Source: Sulfurovaceae bacterium
GTDB lineage: Bacteria > Campylobacterota > Campylobacteria > Campylobacterales > Sulfurovaceae
DNA length: 64,000 bases
Assembly (NCBI GenBank): GCA_028714675.1
Contig: JAQTLV010000002.1
Coordinates: 292,008-356,007, forward strand
Reading direction: 5' to 3'
In this document: one piece after another, positions 26,301-35,965 of the stretch
How the letters are laid out: every line of letters starts with the position of its first letter
Position numbering within the stretch: the stretch's first letter is position 1
The notes under the pieces: model-generated
The model's database searches: none
The model's input: the letters and a program-made list of their open reading frames with translations, nothing else
Told to the model about the DNA's origin: nothing
Position numbers and translations under genes: made by a program

Positions 26301-27761
26301 CTCATTTTTGATCTAAAACAAGTAAATCCAGAGGCTAAAATAGCAGTTAAATTGGTTTCTACTGCTGGCGTTGGCACTATTGCAGCTGGTGTTGCAAAAG
26401 CATATGCTGATAAGATTATCATATCTGGAGCAGATGGTGGAACTGGAGCAGCTCCCATAGGATCTATCAAGTTTGCTGGTAACCCTTGGGAGCTTGGACT
26501 TATAGAAGCCCATAATGCATTAAAAGCAAACAATCTAAGAGGTCAAGTTGAGATAGAAACTGATGGTGGATTGAAAACAGGTCTTGATGTAGTCAAAGCT
26601 GCTATTTTTGGTGCAGAGAAGTTTGCTTTTGGAACAGGAGTTTTAACTGTTGTTGGATGTAAGATACTTAGAATTTGCCATCTAAACAAATGTAGTGTTG
26701 GAATTGCTACTCAAGATGAAAATTTAAGAGATCATTATGAAGGAACAGTAGAGAGAGTTATAAATTACTTTACTTTATTGGCAGAAGATGTTAGAGAAAT
26801 ACTTGCAAGTCTAGGATATAAATCACTTGAGGATATAGTAGGCAAAAATGAACTCTTAGAGATAATAAATGATGATTTTGCTAAGAAATTCTCTTTTGAG
26901 GGACTGATTCATAGACTTGATGGTCCAAATACTCATCAAGTTGAGTCTAATGATCCATATGATAAAAATGAGTTTGAAAAAGATATGTTAGCCAAAATCT
27001 TACCTGTGATAAAAAATCCAGGGGAACCTATAGTAATAGAGAGTGAAATATCAAATCTAAACAGAAGCTTTGGCGCTAGAATTTCTGGCGAGATAGCTAA
27101 ATATTATGGCGACAAAGGTTTGCCTAGTGGGACTATAGATATTAGGCTAAAAGGAACAAGTGGTCAATCTTTGGGAGCATTTTTGATAAATGGTATTTCT
27201 ATACATGTAAATGGAGCTGGTAATGATTATATTGGCAAAGGTATGCATGGTGGTAGAATTGTAATTACATCTGATAAAGCTAGAGAAGGGTATTCTTTAG
27301 GCGGAAATACATGTTTGTATGGTGCAACAGGCGGAAAACTATATGTTGGTGGTTTGGTTGGAGAGAGATTTGGGGTTAGAAACTCAGGCGCTATAGCTAT
27401 AGTAGAAGGAACTGGAGACCATCCTTGTGAGTATATGACTGGTGGTGTTGTGGTAATTTTAGGTAAAACTGGTGTAAACTTTGGCGCTGGCATGACAGGT
27501 GGTGTTGCATTTGTTTATGATAGAACCCATGATTTTGTGGAAAATATAAATCAAGAATTAGTAGAAGCAAGAAGAATCGATACAGATGATACTGACATAG
27601 AGAGATACTATCTCAAAAAATTACTAAAAGATTATTACAATGAAACAAAAAGCGTTATAGCTAAAGGTATAATTGACAATTTTAGAGTAGAAATAAGAAA
27701 CTTCTGGATGGTGAGACCAAAAGATATCAAGGGTCCTTTAAAGATTGGAGCAGGGGAGTAG
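23340..27761 (+). CDS. gltB: Glutamate synthase large (alpha) subunit
   Basis: 1473 residues, full length. Type 2 glutamine amidotransferase domain whose catalytic Cys12 (FKDNCGFG) becomes the N-terminus after loss of an 11-residue propeptide. A central domain follows, then the FMN-binding synthase barrel (SGEGGEDAARFGTI, KPGEGGQLPGHKVS, GADGGTGAAPIGSIK). The 3Fe-4S cysteines are in GCKILRICHLNKC, and the C-terminal beta-helix has GGRIVI and GGVAFVYD. Converts glutamine and 2-oxoglutarate to two glutamates with electrons from the small subunit encoded next. Confidence 0.98.
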   Translation: MQKLFTSFKDNCGFGLLASIDNKPSHKNLEDAITALSRMMHRGAIAADGKTGDGSGLLLSIPKKFFSKVAKKEDIILPESYAVCMVFSKNDSDFDVINDICQNNDLRVVFTRVVPVDTDALGVQALEMLPNIKQIFVTPNSLMGARRFDALVYLSRREIEAKLKDDKHFYVPSFSTSVVSYKGLVMPTHIKEFYKDLADKDFEISFGLFHQRFSTNTLPQWKLAQPFRMIAHNGEINSVEANRFNVAAKSEFLKSEIFSDEEIKKLLPIIQDGMSDSASLDNFFEFLIINGVDFFKSARSLIPAPWQNAPHMDAKLRAFYEYVSTCFEAWDGPAAVSMTNGRYIGCVLDRNGLRPSKYIITKDNRLIISSEYGVLDIDEEDIVERGRLQSGQMMGVDLKYGKVLKNCDIDKYLKNREPYDKWLNENMTYLQEHMIDPFSHIDIPQKEEMEARQRFFNITLEVQEQVLASMAEEGKEATASMGDDTPLAAFSNAQRNFSDFFREKFAQVTNPPIDPIREKVVMSLNTGFGEARNILTDDAFHAKRLKTVSPILSLEKLEILKAFGNDKDARYDANYKAKTYSTVFTSDLRKSLQKLINKIADDVKKEGIRTIVLDDRDLDKDHNVIPMLMVAGALNEKLLKTGVRHLTSVVVVSGEVYDSHMAACMIAFGAAAIYPYMMYQSIAVMEKRKDENVDLAPILKKVRKAINAGLLKIMSKMGIATIASYRNSSLFDVIGLSKEIVEECFGGAYSLLHGLTYEDIEYRVQKAHREAFCENVKYRLYPLNIGGFYKYLDGGEYHDYAPSTVHAIHALSKSGKKEDFEKLKNIINKRDKKYIRDFFDLKSDRKSIDIKEVEPKESIFLRFSTAAMSLGSISPEAHECLAEAMNTIGAKSNSGEGGEDAARFGTIKNSKIKQIASGRFGVTPAYLRSAEELQIKVAQGAKPGEGGQLPGHKVSPLIARLRHTIPGVTLISPPPHHDIYSIEDLAQLIFDLKQVNPEAKIAVKLVSTAGVGTIAAGVAKAYADKIIISGADGGTGAAPIGSIKFAGNPWELGLIEAHNALKANNLRGQVEIETDGGLKTGLDVVKAAIFGAEKFAFGTGVLTVVGCKILRICHLNKCSVGIATQDENLRDHYEGTVERVINYFTLLAEDVREILASLGYKSLEDIVGKNELLEIINDDFAKKFSFEGLIHRLDGPNTHQVESNDPYDKNEFEKDMLAKILPVIKNPGEPIVIESEISNLNRSFGARISGEIAKYYGDKGLPSGTIDIRLKGTSGQSLGAFLINGISIHVNGAGNDYIGKGMHGGRIVITSDKAREGYSLGGNTCLYGATGGKLYVGGLVGERFGVRNSGAIAIVEGTGDHPCEYMTGGVVVILGKTGVNFGAGMTGGVAFVYDRTHDFVENINQELVEARRIDTDDTDIERYYLKKLLKDYYNETKSVIAKGIIDNFRVEIRNFWMVRPKDIKGPLKIGAGE

Positions 27762-27762
27762 T

Positions 27763-29145
27763 ATGCAAAAGTTTGTAGATATAGTAAGGGTTGATGCAAA
27801 AAAAAGAGATGTTGTTGAAAGAATAAAAGATTTTGATGAAATTTATGAAGTTTTCGCTCCAATTAAATCATCAGAGCAATCTGTAAGATGTATTCAATGT
27901 GGAGATCCATACTGTCACGATGGTTGCCCTTTGCATAACTTAATACCGCAATGGCTTAGTGCAACAGCAAGCAAGGATTTAGAGCTTGCATTTATGCTTT
28001 CAAATGAATTTTCTCCATTCCCAGAAGTTATGGGGAGGGTTTGTCCTCATGATAGGCTATGCGAAGGTGCTTGTACCTTAAATGATGGGTATGGAGCTAT
28101 TACGATAGGTTCAATTGAAACATTCATTAATGAAGAGGGATTTAAAAAAGGGCTAAAACCTAAGTTTGCAGAAGAAAAATCGAATAAAAAAGTTGCTATA
28201 GTTGGTGCTGGCCCAGCAGGCTTGTCTTGTGCTACTTTTTTGCTTAGATATGGGATAAATGTTGAAGTTTTTGATAAACAATTAAGAGCAGGTGGATTAC
28301 TCACATATGGCATACCAGGATTTAAACTTGATAAAAATATAGTTGCAAGAAGAGTAAAATTACTTGAAGAAGCAGGTTGTGTATTTCATCAGAATGTCGA
28401 GGTAGGTAAAGATGTAACTTTTGAAGAGTTGCTTGAAAATTTTGATTCTGTATTTATAGGTGTTGGAGCTACAAAAGGTAAAAAAGCTTCTATAGCAAAT
28501 GAGGATGCACAAAATGTATATCTTGCTATGGATTTTTTAACAAACATACAAAAAAATATTTTTGGAGAAAAAACAGCAAAAATTATTGATGTAAAAGATA
28601 AAAATGTTGTTGTTGTTGGTGGTGGTGATACTGCTATGGACTGTGTTAGAACCTCTCTTAGAGAGAAAGCAAAAAGTGTAAAGTGTTTATATAGAAGAGA
28701 TGCTTCAAATATGCCAGGAAGCAAAAAAGAGTATATAAATGCAAAAGAAGAGGGAGTTGAGTTTGAATTCTATGTAGCACCTAAAAATTTGATTACAAAT
28801 GACAAATCAGAAGTTGTTGGCATTGAGATGGTTAAAACAAAATTATCCATTGGCGAAAATGATGGAAAACAAAAAATAGAAGAAGTTGTTGGTAGTAATT
28901 TTAATATTGAAGCCGATGTTGTTATATTTGCATTAGGTTTTGATACTCAAGAATATAGCTTTTTGGCATCAAATGGCATAGAAACAGATAAATGGGGTCA
29001 AATTCTAGTAGATGAAAATTATGAAACAACAAAAACTGGAGTTTACGCTGGTGGCGATTGTCAAAGAGGTGCAGATTTGGTTGTTACTGCCGTTAGAGAT
29101 GGTAGAGATGCTGCTCGTGCTATAATAAAAAAACTTTTAAAATAA
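27763..29145 (+). CDS. gltD: Glutamate synthase small (beta) subunit
   Basis: About 460 residues from ATG 27,763, one base after gltB and preceded by GGGGAG. N-terminal 4Fe-4S cysteines in CIQCGDPYCHDGCPLHN and CPHDRLCEGAC, FAD fold AIVGAGPAGLSCATFL, NADPH fold VVVVGGGDTAMDCVRT, and C-terminal GVYAGGDCQRGADLVVTAV. Feeds NADPH electrons to GltB. Confidence 0.97.
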   Translation: MQKFVDIVRVDAKKRDVVERIKDFDEIYEVFAPIKSSEQSVRCIQCGDPYCHDGCPLHNLIPQWLSATASKDLELAFMLSNEFSPFPEVMGRVCPHDRLCEGACTLNDGYGAITIGSIETFINEEGFKKGLKPKFAEEKSNKKVAIVGAGPAGLSCATFLLRYGINVEVFDKQLRAGGLLTYGIPGFKLDKNIVARRVKLLEEAGCVFHQNVEVGKDVTFEELLENFDSVFIGVGATKGKKASIANEDAQNVYLAMDFLTNIQKNIFGEKTAKIIDVKDKNVVVVGGGDTAMDCVRTSLREKAKSVKCLYRRDASNMPGSKKEYINAKEEGVEFEFYVAPKNLITNDKSEVVGIEMVKTKLSIGENDGKQKIEEVVGSNFNIEADVVIFALGFDTQEYSFLASNGIETDKWGQILVDENYETTKTGVYAGGDCQRGADLVVTAVRDGRDAARAIIKKLLK

Positions 29146-29149
29146 CAAA

Positions 29150-29887
29150 ATGAATGATTTTTTATTAGCTACGCTCAAAGCAAACAAGGAAATTTTTGAA
29201 GCGATTAATTCAATCGATAAAAAATCAATGTATGCAAAGCATTCACAAGGTGCAGGCGGAGATATAAGCAGTGGTTTTGACCTTGCTGCCGAAAAGATTT
29301 TTTATGAAAATCTAAATGAGTTTGGCAGCATAGAGTCAGAAGAATCTGGCGTAATGAATGAAGGGAAATGCAAAATAATCATAGACCCTATTGATGGCAG
29401 TGATAATATAGTTTCAAATTTTAGTTATTATGGCACATCTGTTGCGAAACTAAACAGTGATGGTGTATTGGAAGATGCAATGGTATGTAATCTTGCAACA
29501 AAGGAAGTGTTTTGGATATCATCTCAAGAGGTTCCAATGTATGGTAAATTGTTTGAAGATAAATGGAATATAGTAGAAGAGAATAATTTTAGTAAAATAG
29601 GTATTTTTGAAAGAGCTTATGATAATCCTAAAATAGTCAAAATACTAAAAAATAACAAAATCAAATTTAGATCCCCAGGTGCCATTGCACTCTCTTTAGC
29701 ATATGCTAGATGGGTAGATTTTGTACTTTTTGTAGGTCCAATTAGAATATATGATGTTGCTGCTGGATTGGCTCTCTGCAAAGGACTCGAAGTGTTAATA
29801 CAAGAAGATTTTGCTATAGTTTCAAAGGACAAAAAAATTTCTGGTAAACTATTTGACATAATAGCCAAAAATTTCGCAGGAGAATAA
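29150..29887 (+). CDS. Inositol-monophosphatase-family phosphatase
   Basis: 245 residues. Metal site SEESGV, then IIDPIDGSDNIVSNFSYYGTSVA (D-P-I-D-G-S in place of the common D-P-L-D-G-T) and the third aspartate in YDVAAGLAL. The family includes inositol monophosphatases, fructose-bisphosphatases and CysQ-type nucleotidases; which activity applies here is unclear. A homologue precedes accD in Campylobacter too. Stop and accD start are adjacent. Confidence 0.88.
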   Translation: MNDFLLATLKANKEIFEAINSIDKKSMYAKHSQGAGGDISSGFDLAAEKIFYENLNEFGSIESEESGVMNEGKCKIIIDPIDGSDNIVSNFSYYGTSVAKLNSDGVLEDAMVCNLATKEVFWISSQEVPMYGKLFEDKWNIVEENNFSKIGIFERAYDNPKIVKILKNNKIKFRSPGAIALSLAYARWVDFVLFVGPIRIYDVAAGLALCKGLEVLIQEDFAIVSKDKKISGKLFDIIAKNFAGE

Positions 29888-30727
29888 ATGAAATTTAGTA
29901 ATCTATTTAAAAAAGCTACGCCCAAAGAAGAAGTTCTTAGCGTACAAAATCAGTGGATAAAGTGTCCAAACTGCTTGTCACTGGTTTATTATAAAGAGAT
30001 AGAAGCAAAAAATGAAGTATGCCCAAAATGCCATCATCATTTTAGAATAAGTAGCGATAAAAGAATTTCTATTTTAGCAGATGAAGGGACATTTGTAGAG
30101 CACGATAGTACGCTTGCTCCTACTGATCCTCTTGATTTTTCTGATAAAAAAAGTTATAAAAAAAGATTAGAAGAGAGCAAAGCAAAGACAGGTAAAACAT
30201 CATCCGTTGTTAGCGGAAGTTGTAAGATAAATGGAGAAAGTGCAGAGCTCGTAGTATTTGATTTTGCTTTCATGGGCGGAAGTCTTGGGTCTGTTGAGGG
30301 CGAAAAGATAGTAAGAGCTGTTAATAGAGCGATTGAAAATAGAACAGGCGTAATTATAATAAGTGCAAGTGGTGGGGCTAGAATGCAAGAGAGTACATAC
30401 TCTTTGATGCAAATGAGCAAAACATCTGCCGCATTAAATCATCTTGCTGCCGCTAAGCTGCCTTTTATATCCATCTTGACAGATCCTACTATGGGTGGAG
30501 TTAGTGCATCATTTGCCATGCTTGGCGATATCATTATGGCAGAGCCTGGGGCACTTGTTGGTTTTGCGGGCGCTAGAGTTATAAAACAAACTGTTGGTGT
30601 TGATTTGCCAGAAGGATTCCAAAGATCAGAATTTTTGCTTCAACATGGACTTATAGATATGGTTGTCAATAGATTTGAGATGAAAAAAACTTTATCAGAT
30701 TTCTTGAAATTTTTCAAAAATAAATAG
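29888..30727 (+). CDS. accD: Acetyl-CoA carboxylase carboxyltransferase beta subunit
   Basis: 279 residues. N-terminal zinc finger WIKCPNCLSLVYYKE with EVCPKCHHHFR, then the crotonase-like carboxyltransferase core (GSLGSVEGEKIVRA, ISASGGARMQES, DPTMGGVSASFAMLGD, GFAGARVIKQT). Works with AccA to make malonyl-CoA. Confidence 0.97.
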   Translation: MKFSNLFKKATPKEEVLSVQNQWIKCPNCLSLVYYKEIEAKNEVCPKCHHHFRISSDKRISILADEGTFVEHDSTLAPTDPLDFSDKKSYKKRLEESKAKTGKTSSVVSGSCKINGESAELVVFDFAFMGGSLGSVEGEKIVRAVNRAIENRTGVIIISASGGARMQESTYSLMQMSKTSAALNHLAAAKLPFISILTDPTMGGVSASFAMLGDIIMAEPGALVGFAGARVIKQTVGVDLPEGFQRSEFLLQHGLIDMVVNRFEMKKTLSDFLKFFKNK

Positions 30728-30734
30728 GATATGT

Positions 30735-31259
30735 ATGCTTAAAAAATTAATAATTTTAGTTGTATTGATGCTTGTCGTTATCGTTGGGTTTATAGGTTTT
30801 GGCAGCAAAGAGATATTTAATCAAGAGGGATACTTCACAAAATCGACAAATGGATTAAAATTAAATTCAAATATCGATTTTGCATTGCCAGATCAGCGTA
30901 ATAAGTTATATTCATTAAATAGTGATACAAAGAAAGTTATTTTTGTATTTTCTAAACCAATGAGTCATATAGTTAAGAATTATCTTTCAAATCAACCAAA
31001 AGAGTTTCTATCTTCAAAAAATATGTTGTTCGTTGCAGATATCAGCCCAATGCCTGTAGCCATAAGAAATATGGTAGCTATGCCTGATTTGAAAAAAAGC
31101 AAATATTCTGTTTTGCTTATGTTTAAACCAGATTTGGCAAAAACATTTATAGATGAAAATACAAAAGATAAAATAATGATAGTAAATTTAGAAAACAAAA
31201 AGATTACAAATATTACTTTAGCAATTAACGAAGAAGAACTTATAGACGCTATAAAATAA
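30735..31259 (+). CDS. Membrane-anchored redoxin-like protein lacking active-site cysteines
   Basis: 174 residues, one N-terminal membrane helix (5-22). Core string IDFALPDQRNKLYSLNSDTKKVIFVFSK has the look of a thioredoxin-fold or redoxin start, but no CxxC or peroxidatic Cys is present. ADISPMPVAIRNMVAMPDL follows. Probably a periplasmic, non-redox derivative of that fold. I do not recognise a named family; its place between accD and psiE-like genes gives no clear hint. Confidence 0.7.
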   Translation: MLKKLIILVVLMLVVIVGFIGFGSKEIFNQEGYFTKSTNGLKLNSNIDFALPDQRNKLYSLNSDTKKVIFVFSKPMSHIVKNYLSNQPKEFLSSKNMLFVADISPMPVAIRNMVAMPDLKKSKYSVLLMFKPDLAKTFIDENTKDKIMIVNLENKKITNITLAINEEELIDAIK

Positions 31260-31267
31260 GGTATAAA

Positions 31268-31654
31268 ATGGATAAAAAATTAGCAAAATATTTTGAAAAG
31301 TATTTGGCTGTAATTATCGCAACGGTTGTATTATCATCAATTTTATTTTTTGGAATGGAATTTTATAAAGCAGTTACTTTGATGCTTGAATTTGTAGTTC
31401 TTATAGAAGTTGTTCGAATGATACTCGATTTTATAGAAAAAAAGACATTACAGATAAGATTTGTAATGGATATTTTTATCATATTTCTTACAAGAGATGT
31501 TGTTATAAACGTAACGCAACCTGTTATTAATCAAAATAAAGTTGTTTTTTTGATTTTTGTAATTTTTGTATTTTTTCTATTTAGAATTTTGTCCATGTAT
31601 TTTAGTCCAACCAATACACCAAAAAATATAAATAAAAATAGTCCTTTAGAATAA
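31268..31654 (+). CDS. PsiE-like small membrane protein
   Basis: 128 residues with four hydrophobic helices. The string EFVVLIEVVRMILDFIEKKTLQIRFVMDIFI followed by LTRDVV matches the layout of PsiE, a phosphate-starvation-inducible membrane protein of unknown role in E. coli. Regulation by phosphate cannot be judged here. Confidence 0.75.
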   Translation: MDKKLAKYFEKYLAVIIATVVLSSILFFGMEFYKAVTLMLEFVVLIEVVRMILDFIEKKTLQIRFVMDIFIIFLTRDVVINVTQPVINQNKVVFLIFVIFVFFLFRILSMYFSPTNTPKNINKNSPLE

Positions 31655-31667
31655 ATGATGTAAAAAT

Positions 31668-32132
31668 ATGAAAATAACAATAGCTACTATAGATAAAGGC
31701 GGCAAAGACAAGCTCTATTTACCACTAGTTGACCACTATAGTAAGCTAATTAACTCTTATTCAAAAATAGAAATAGTTGATGTTTTTGACAATAAAATAT
31801 CAAAAGCACAAGATATATCTCCTACGCTTGCACAACAAAGTTATTCAAATGCTTTTAAGCCATATTTTTCAAGAAATACAACAACAATTGTTTTAGATCC
31901 ATCCTCAAAAGAGGTAGATAGCTTCGATTTTGCTTTTTTGCTTAAGAATAGAGCAGACATAACATTCTTTGTAGGCGGTGCATACGGACTTGAAAGGACT
32001 TTTGTCGACCAATGCAACATTGCTATTTCTTTTGGTAAAATTACACTTTCACATAAACTGATTAAAGTTGTATTGCTAGAACAGATTTTTAGAGGACTAT
32101 CAATAAACAATAATCACCCATATCATAAATAA
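31668..32132 (+). CDS. rlmH: 23S rRNA pseudouridine-1915 N3-methyltransferase
   Basis: 154 residues, SPOUT methyltransferase. FFVGGAYGLERT forms part of the SAM knot, KITLSHKLIKVVLLEQIFR the helix after it, and the C-terminus NNHPYHK is the diagnostic RlmH tail that contacts the ribosome. Lies directly before the dksA-like gene, as in Campylobacter. Confidence 0.97.
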   Translation: MKITIATIDKGGKDKLYLPLVDHYSKLINSYSKIEIVDVFDNKISKAQDISPTLAQQSYSNAFKPYFSRNTTTIVLDPSSKEVDSFDFAFLLKNRADITFFVGGAYGLERTFVDQCNIAISFGKITLSHKLIKVVLLEQIFRGLSINNNHPYHK

Positions 32133-32147
32133 AAAAGGCTATAAAGC

Positions 32148-32516
32148 ATGTTAACAAAAGATGAATTAAAAGATTTCGAAACTAAATTAATGACAAGAAA
32201 AGAAAAAATAGAAGCAAATCTAGATAAAACCTCAACTGAATTAGATGACATTAGAGAATTAGAACTCAATGATGAAGCTGATTTCGCTTCTATCTCAACA
32301 AATACAGCAATAGATAATGCAATATTAGAACAACAAAGACATGAATTATCTGAAATTGACCTAGCTTTGGATAAAATTAAAAAAGGCATTTATGGTATTT
32401 GCGAAATGTGCGAAGAACCAATAGGAAAAGCAAGGCTCCAAGTTAAAAATTTTGCAAGGTACTGTATAGTGTGTAGAGAAATTGTTGAAAAAAATAAAGC
32501 AAAGGATAATCAGTGA
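32148..32516 (+). CDS. dksA: DksA/TraR-family zinc-finger protein
   Basis: 122 residues: N-terminal coiled-coil helices (1-75) and a C-terminal C4 zinc finger, CEMCEEPIGKARLQ then YCIVC. Binds the RNA polymerase secondary channel and supports the stringent response in relatives. An acidic helix turn (NDEADFAS) occurs where DksA has its DxxDxA tip, fitting true DksA rather than TraR. Overlaps the next gene by four bases. Confidence 0.9.
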   Translation: MLTKDELKDFETKLMTRKEKIEANLDKTSTELDDIRELELNDEADFASISTNTAIDNAILEQQRHELSEIDLALDKIKKGIYGICEMCEEPIGKARLQVKNFARYCIVCREIVEKNKAKDNQ

Positions 32517-33550
32517 GAATAGGTTTATATATATTTTCATCAATAGTATTTTTGATAATTGTTTCAGTTTTAACATTTTTGGTAAATGCTAGTTTTTATA
32601 ATCTACAAGCTTTTGGTATTGGATTAAGCCTTCCTATTGCTTTATGGGTAACACTACCAGCATTTATACTTTTAATTCTTAGTGTTTTGCATATGGCTTA
32701 TTATAGTGCTAAAAATTTCTTTGTTCTAAGACGATGGCAAAAAGATTCTGAGACATTAGAAGATTTAGCTTATTGGTCAATTTTAAATGAACCTAGAGAA
32801 AACCATATAATTACAGAAAACCTAAAAAATATAGCTTCAATTTTAAGCAATTCATCAATTATTGTAAAAGAAGATCTTGAGTCAAGCAATGAAAAAATAA
32901 AAGATATGATAAATATTGTGAAATTGATTAATAGTGGAGCATATGTTGATTTGAAAGCAAAAAAAGTATCTAAACAATTATCAAATACCAATCCATTGGC
33001 CATAAAAAATTCTATCAATAGACTTCAAAGTGATGCAAAATTTGCCATGGAAGTATTGGCAAATGAGAAAGAATATGACAGCAGTGTTGTTTCTGAAGCT
33101 CTAAATATTATTACTAAAACACAAAATATGGACAAGATAAAGAAATATTTACCTTTAATGAATGTTGCAAATTTAGAAAATATTTTCACAAGATTAAATA
33201 GTGGCGATAAAGTTGGTATAAATGAAGAAAACATCAAAGAGATAGTAAACTCAATAACCCTTTCATGCAAAGACTACATAAATTTGGCAAGTAGTGCTAT
33301 GAAATTTTTAGATCCAAAGACAATACTCAGTCTATTTAAAAATTTTGAACAAAAAGATGAAAATGCTGAGATGGCTTATCTTTATCTATTATTGGAGTAT
33401 GAAATGATGGATAATGCAAAGGAATTTATCAATTCAAATCCAGAAAACAATTTCAAAAAGCTAAAAATATTCTTTGATTTAAAACAAAAACAAAATAATT
33501 TAAAATTACAAGATATTGTAAGTTTAGATTCTCTTTGTGAAGATGCTTGA
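32513..33550 (+). CDS. Conserved membrane protein of unknown function
   Basis: 345 residues, GTG start in GTGA overlap with the dksA-like gene. Two membrane helices within the first 70 residues, then a long soluble, mainly helical region (70-345) with acidic repeats. A gene of this size holds the same place between dksA and dus in Campylobacter. Function unknown. Confidence 0.8.
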   Translation: MRIGLYIFSSIVFLIIVSVLTFLVNASFYNLQAFGIGLSLPIALWVTLPAFILLILSVLHMAYYSAKNFFVLRRWQKDSETLEDLAYWSILNEPRENHIITENLKNIASILSNSSIIVKEDLESSNEKIKDMINIVKLINSGAYVDLKAKKVSKQLSNTNPLAIKNSINRLQSDAKFAMEVLANEKEYDSSVVSEALNIITKTQNMDKIKKYLPLMNVANLENIFTRLNSGDKVGINEENIKEIVNSITLSCKDYINLASSAMKFLDPKTILSLFKNFEQKDENAEMAYLYLLLEYEMMDNAKEFINSNPENNFKKLKIFFDLKQKQNNLKLQDIVSLDSLCEDA

Positions 33551-34475
33551 TTTTTCAAAGCCACTTTATGTTTTAGCCCCATTGGCCGGTTATACAGATC
33601 TGCCATTTAGATCTCTTGTTAAACAATTTGGCGTTGATTTGACCGTTAGCGAAATGATTAGTGCAAATGCACTTGTCCATAATAGTAAAAAAACACTTCA
33701 TATGCTCAAAAAAAGCCCATTAGAAACTCCTTATGCAGTACAAATAGCTGGGTCTAATCCAAATGTTATAAAAGGTGCAGTTGAGATACTAAATGATTTT
33801 GATTATATAGATATTATCGATTTGAATTGTGGATGTCCTGCCCCAAAAATAGTAAATAACCTATCTGGTAGTTCGCTTTTGACAGATTTGCCTGCTATGG
33901 GGAAGGCGATAGAGACTATCAAAAGGCATTCAAATAAACCATATACATCTGCAAAAATAAGATTAGGGTTTAATGAAAAGAATCATTTAGAGATAGCTAG
34001 GGTTTGCGAACAAAGTGGAGCAGATTTTATAGCAGTACATGGAAGAACAAGGTCTGGTAGATTTAAAGCCCCCGTAGATTACGATGCTATTGCTGAGATA
34101 AAGTCTGCCATTTCTATACCAGTAATTGCCAATGGTGATATAGATAGTGTTGAAAAATCAAATTGGGTGATAGAGCATACAAAGTGCGACGGGATAATGA
34201 TAGGTAGAGCAGCCGTTGGAAAGCCTTGGATTTTTAGCCAAATAAAAGGTCTTGACGATATAGATGAAAAAGAGTTGATAAAAAAAGCTGTTATAGAACA
34301 TTTTCATCAAATGATAAGCCATTATGGAGATTATGGCGCTATTATGTTTAGAAAGCATCTGCACACATACTCAAAAGCAGGATATGTGGGAGCTAGTGCA
34401 TTTAGAGATAAGATAAATAGAGAAGATAACCCAGAGATAATGTTAGAATTAATAAAATCTTTTTTTAGTGACTAA
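33543..34475 (+). CDS. dus: tRNA-dihydrouridine synthase
   Basis: About 310 residues. FMN TIM-barrel with LAPLAGYTDLPFRSL, the catalytic cysteine in LNCGCPAPKI, VHGRTRSGRFKAP, IPVIANGDIDS and GIMIGRAAVGKPWIF; DusB-like. Reduces uridines in the tRNA D loop. ATG 33,543 is preferred; a GTG at 33,537 would add two residues. It overlaps the end of the preceding gene by eight bases. Confidence 0.95.
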   Translation: MLDFSKPLYVLAPLAGYTDLPFRSLVKQFGVDLTVSEMISANALVHNSKKTLHMLKKSPLETPYAVQIAGSNPNVIKGAVEILNDFDYIDIIDLNCGCPAPKIVNNLSGSSLLTDLPAMGKAIETIKRHSNKPYTSAKIRLGFNEKNHLEIARVCEQSGADFIAVHGRTRSGRFKAPVDYDAIAEIKSAISIPVIANGDIDSVEKSNWVIEHTKCDGIMIGRAAVGKPWIFSQIKGLDDIDEKELIKKAVIEHFHQMISHYGDYGAIMFRKHLHTYSKAGYVGASAFRDKINREDNPEIMLELIKSFFSD

Positions 34476-34529
34476 AATATTTAAATTTTGTGATACAATA
34501 ACTCAAAATGCACATAAGGATTTTTAAAA

Positions 34530-34982
34530 GTGAATAGTTTTCATTTACTTGGGTGGAGGGAATGGATATCTCTGCCAGAACTTGGAATAGATGAATTAAA
34601 GTGTAAAGTTGATACAGGTGCAAAAACATCAGCACTTCATGCTTTTTATGTAGATTCTTTTATGGTTGATGACCAAAAAATGATACGATTCGGGATACAT
34701 CCAGTACAAGGTAATCCTACTATTATAAAACACTGTGAAGCAAAGGTCATTGATGAGAGAGTGGTAACTAGCTCTGATGGCAATAAAACGCTTAGATATG
34801 TTATTGAAACTACTATGATCTTAGGTAATATAAACAAAAAGATAGAAGTTACTTTAACAAATAGAGATAATATGAGATTTAGAATGTTGCTAGGTAGACG
34901 CGCAATAGACAAAAATTTCATAGTAAATCCTTCTCTTTCATATCAAAATGGCAAAATAGTAAATATTCAAGGTCAAGTATGA
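34530..34982 (+). CDS. rimB: RimK-associated retropepsin-like zinc protease (RimB type)
   Basis: 150 residues, GTG start. Active-site string [13 protein letters not shown] is the hallmark of the ATP-dependent zinc protease/RimB family, with [14 protein letters not shown] near the C-terminus. In species studied RimB trims the poly-glutamate tails that RimK adds to ribosomal protein S6. Overlaps the rimK start by four bases, strong support for a working pair. Confidence 0.9.
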   Translation: MNSFHLLGWREWISLPELGIDELKCKVDTGAKTSALHAFYVDSFMVDDQKMIRFGIHPVQGNPTIIKHCEAKVIDERVVTSSDGNKTLRYVIETTMILGNINKKIEVTLTNRDNMRFRMLLGRRAIDKNFIVNPSLSYQNGKIVNIQGQV

Positions 34983-35899
34983 AAATAGCCATTCTTTCTA
35001 GAAATAAAAATCTTTATTCAACAAAAAGATTAGTTGACGCAGCCCAAAAAAGGGGACATGAAGTAAGAGTGATAGATCATCTAAGATGTTATATGAATAT
35101 AACCTCACAAAAACCTATGATGCACTATAAAGGTGAAAGTCTAGATGGTTTTGATGCTGTGATTCCACGTATCGGAGCTTCCGTTACATTTTATGGTACG
35201 GCAGTTCTTAGACAATTTGAGATGATGGGTGTATATCCGCTAAATGAATCAGTAGGTATAAGTAGATCTAGAGATAAGCTTAGAAGTATGCAATTGCTTT
35301 CTAGAAAAGGTGTTGGCTTGCCAATTACTGGGTTTGCTAGAAATCCAGATGATATAGATGACCTTATCCAAGAAGTTGGTGGAACACCACTTGTTATAAA
35401 ATTACTAGAAGGTACGCAAGGGATTGGTGTAGTTTTGGCTGAAACTAAAAAAGCAGCAGAATCCGTCATACAAGCCTTTATGGGGTTAAGTGTGAATATT
35501 ATGGTTCAAGAGTTTATCCAAGAAGCAAACGGAGCTGATATAAGATGTTTTGTGATTGATGGCAAAGTAGTTGCAGCCATGAAAAGACAAGGACCAGATG
35601 GCGAGTTTAGGTCAAACTTGCATAGAGGCGGTAGTGCAGAACTTATCAAGATAACATCAGAAGAGAGAGCTGTTGCAATATCCGCAGCAAAAGTAATGGG
35701 TCTTAATGTTTGTGGCGTGGATATGCTAAGATCATCAAGAGGACCACTCGTTATGGAAGTAAATTCATCTCCAGGATTAGAAGGTATAGAAAAAGCAAGC
35801 GAAAAAGATATAGCCGATATGATAGTAGCTGTAATTGAAAAAAAAGTAATTGAAAACTTATCGAATCCAAACAAAACAAAAACTAGAGGTAAGGGATAA
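34979..35899 (+). CDS. rimK: RimK-type alpha-L-glutamate ligase
   Basis: 306 residues, ATP-grasp ligase. [66 protein letters not shown], and metal-binding [14 protein letters not shown]. In E. coli it adds glutamates to the end of ribosomal protein S6. Forms an operon with the RimB-like gene. Confidence 0.95.
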   Translation: MKIAILSRNKNLYSTKRLVDAAQKRGHEVRVIDHLRCYMNITSQKPMMHYKGESLDGFDAVIPRIGASVTFYGTAVLRQFEMMGVYPLNESVGISRSRDKLRSMQLLSRKGVGLPITGFARNPDDIDDLIQEVGGTPLVIKLLEGTQGIGVVLAETKKAAESVIQAFMGLSVNIMVQEFIQEANGADIRCFVIDGKVVAAMKRQGPDGEFRSNLHRGGSAELIKITSEERAVAISAAKVMGLNVCGVDMLRSSRGPLVMEVNSSPGLEGIEKASEKDIADMIVAVIEKKVIENLSNPNKTKTRGKG

Positions 35900-35965
35900 T
35901 ATTTAAGAAAAAATATAAAAAAATATTTTATAATTTCTAAAGTATAAAACATTTCAAGAGGGCAG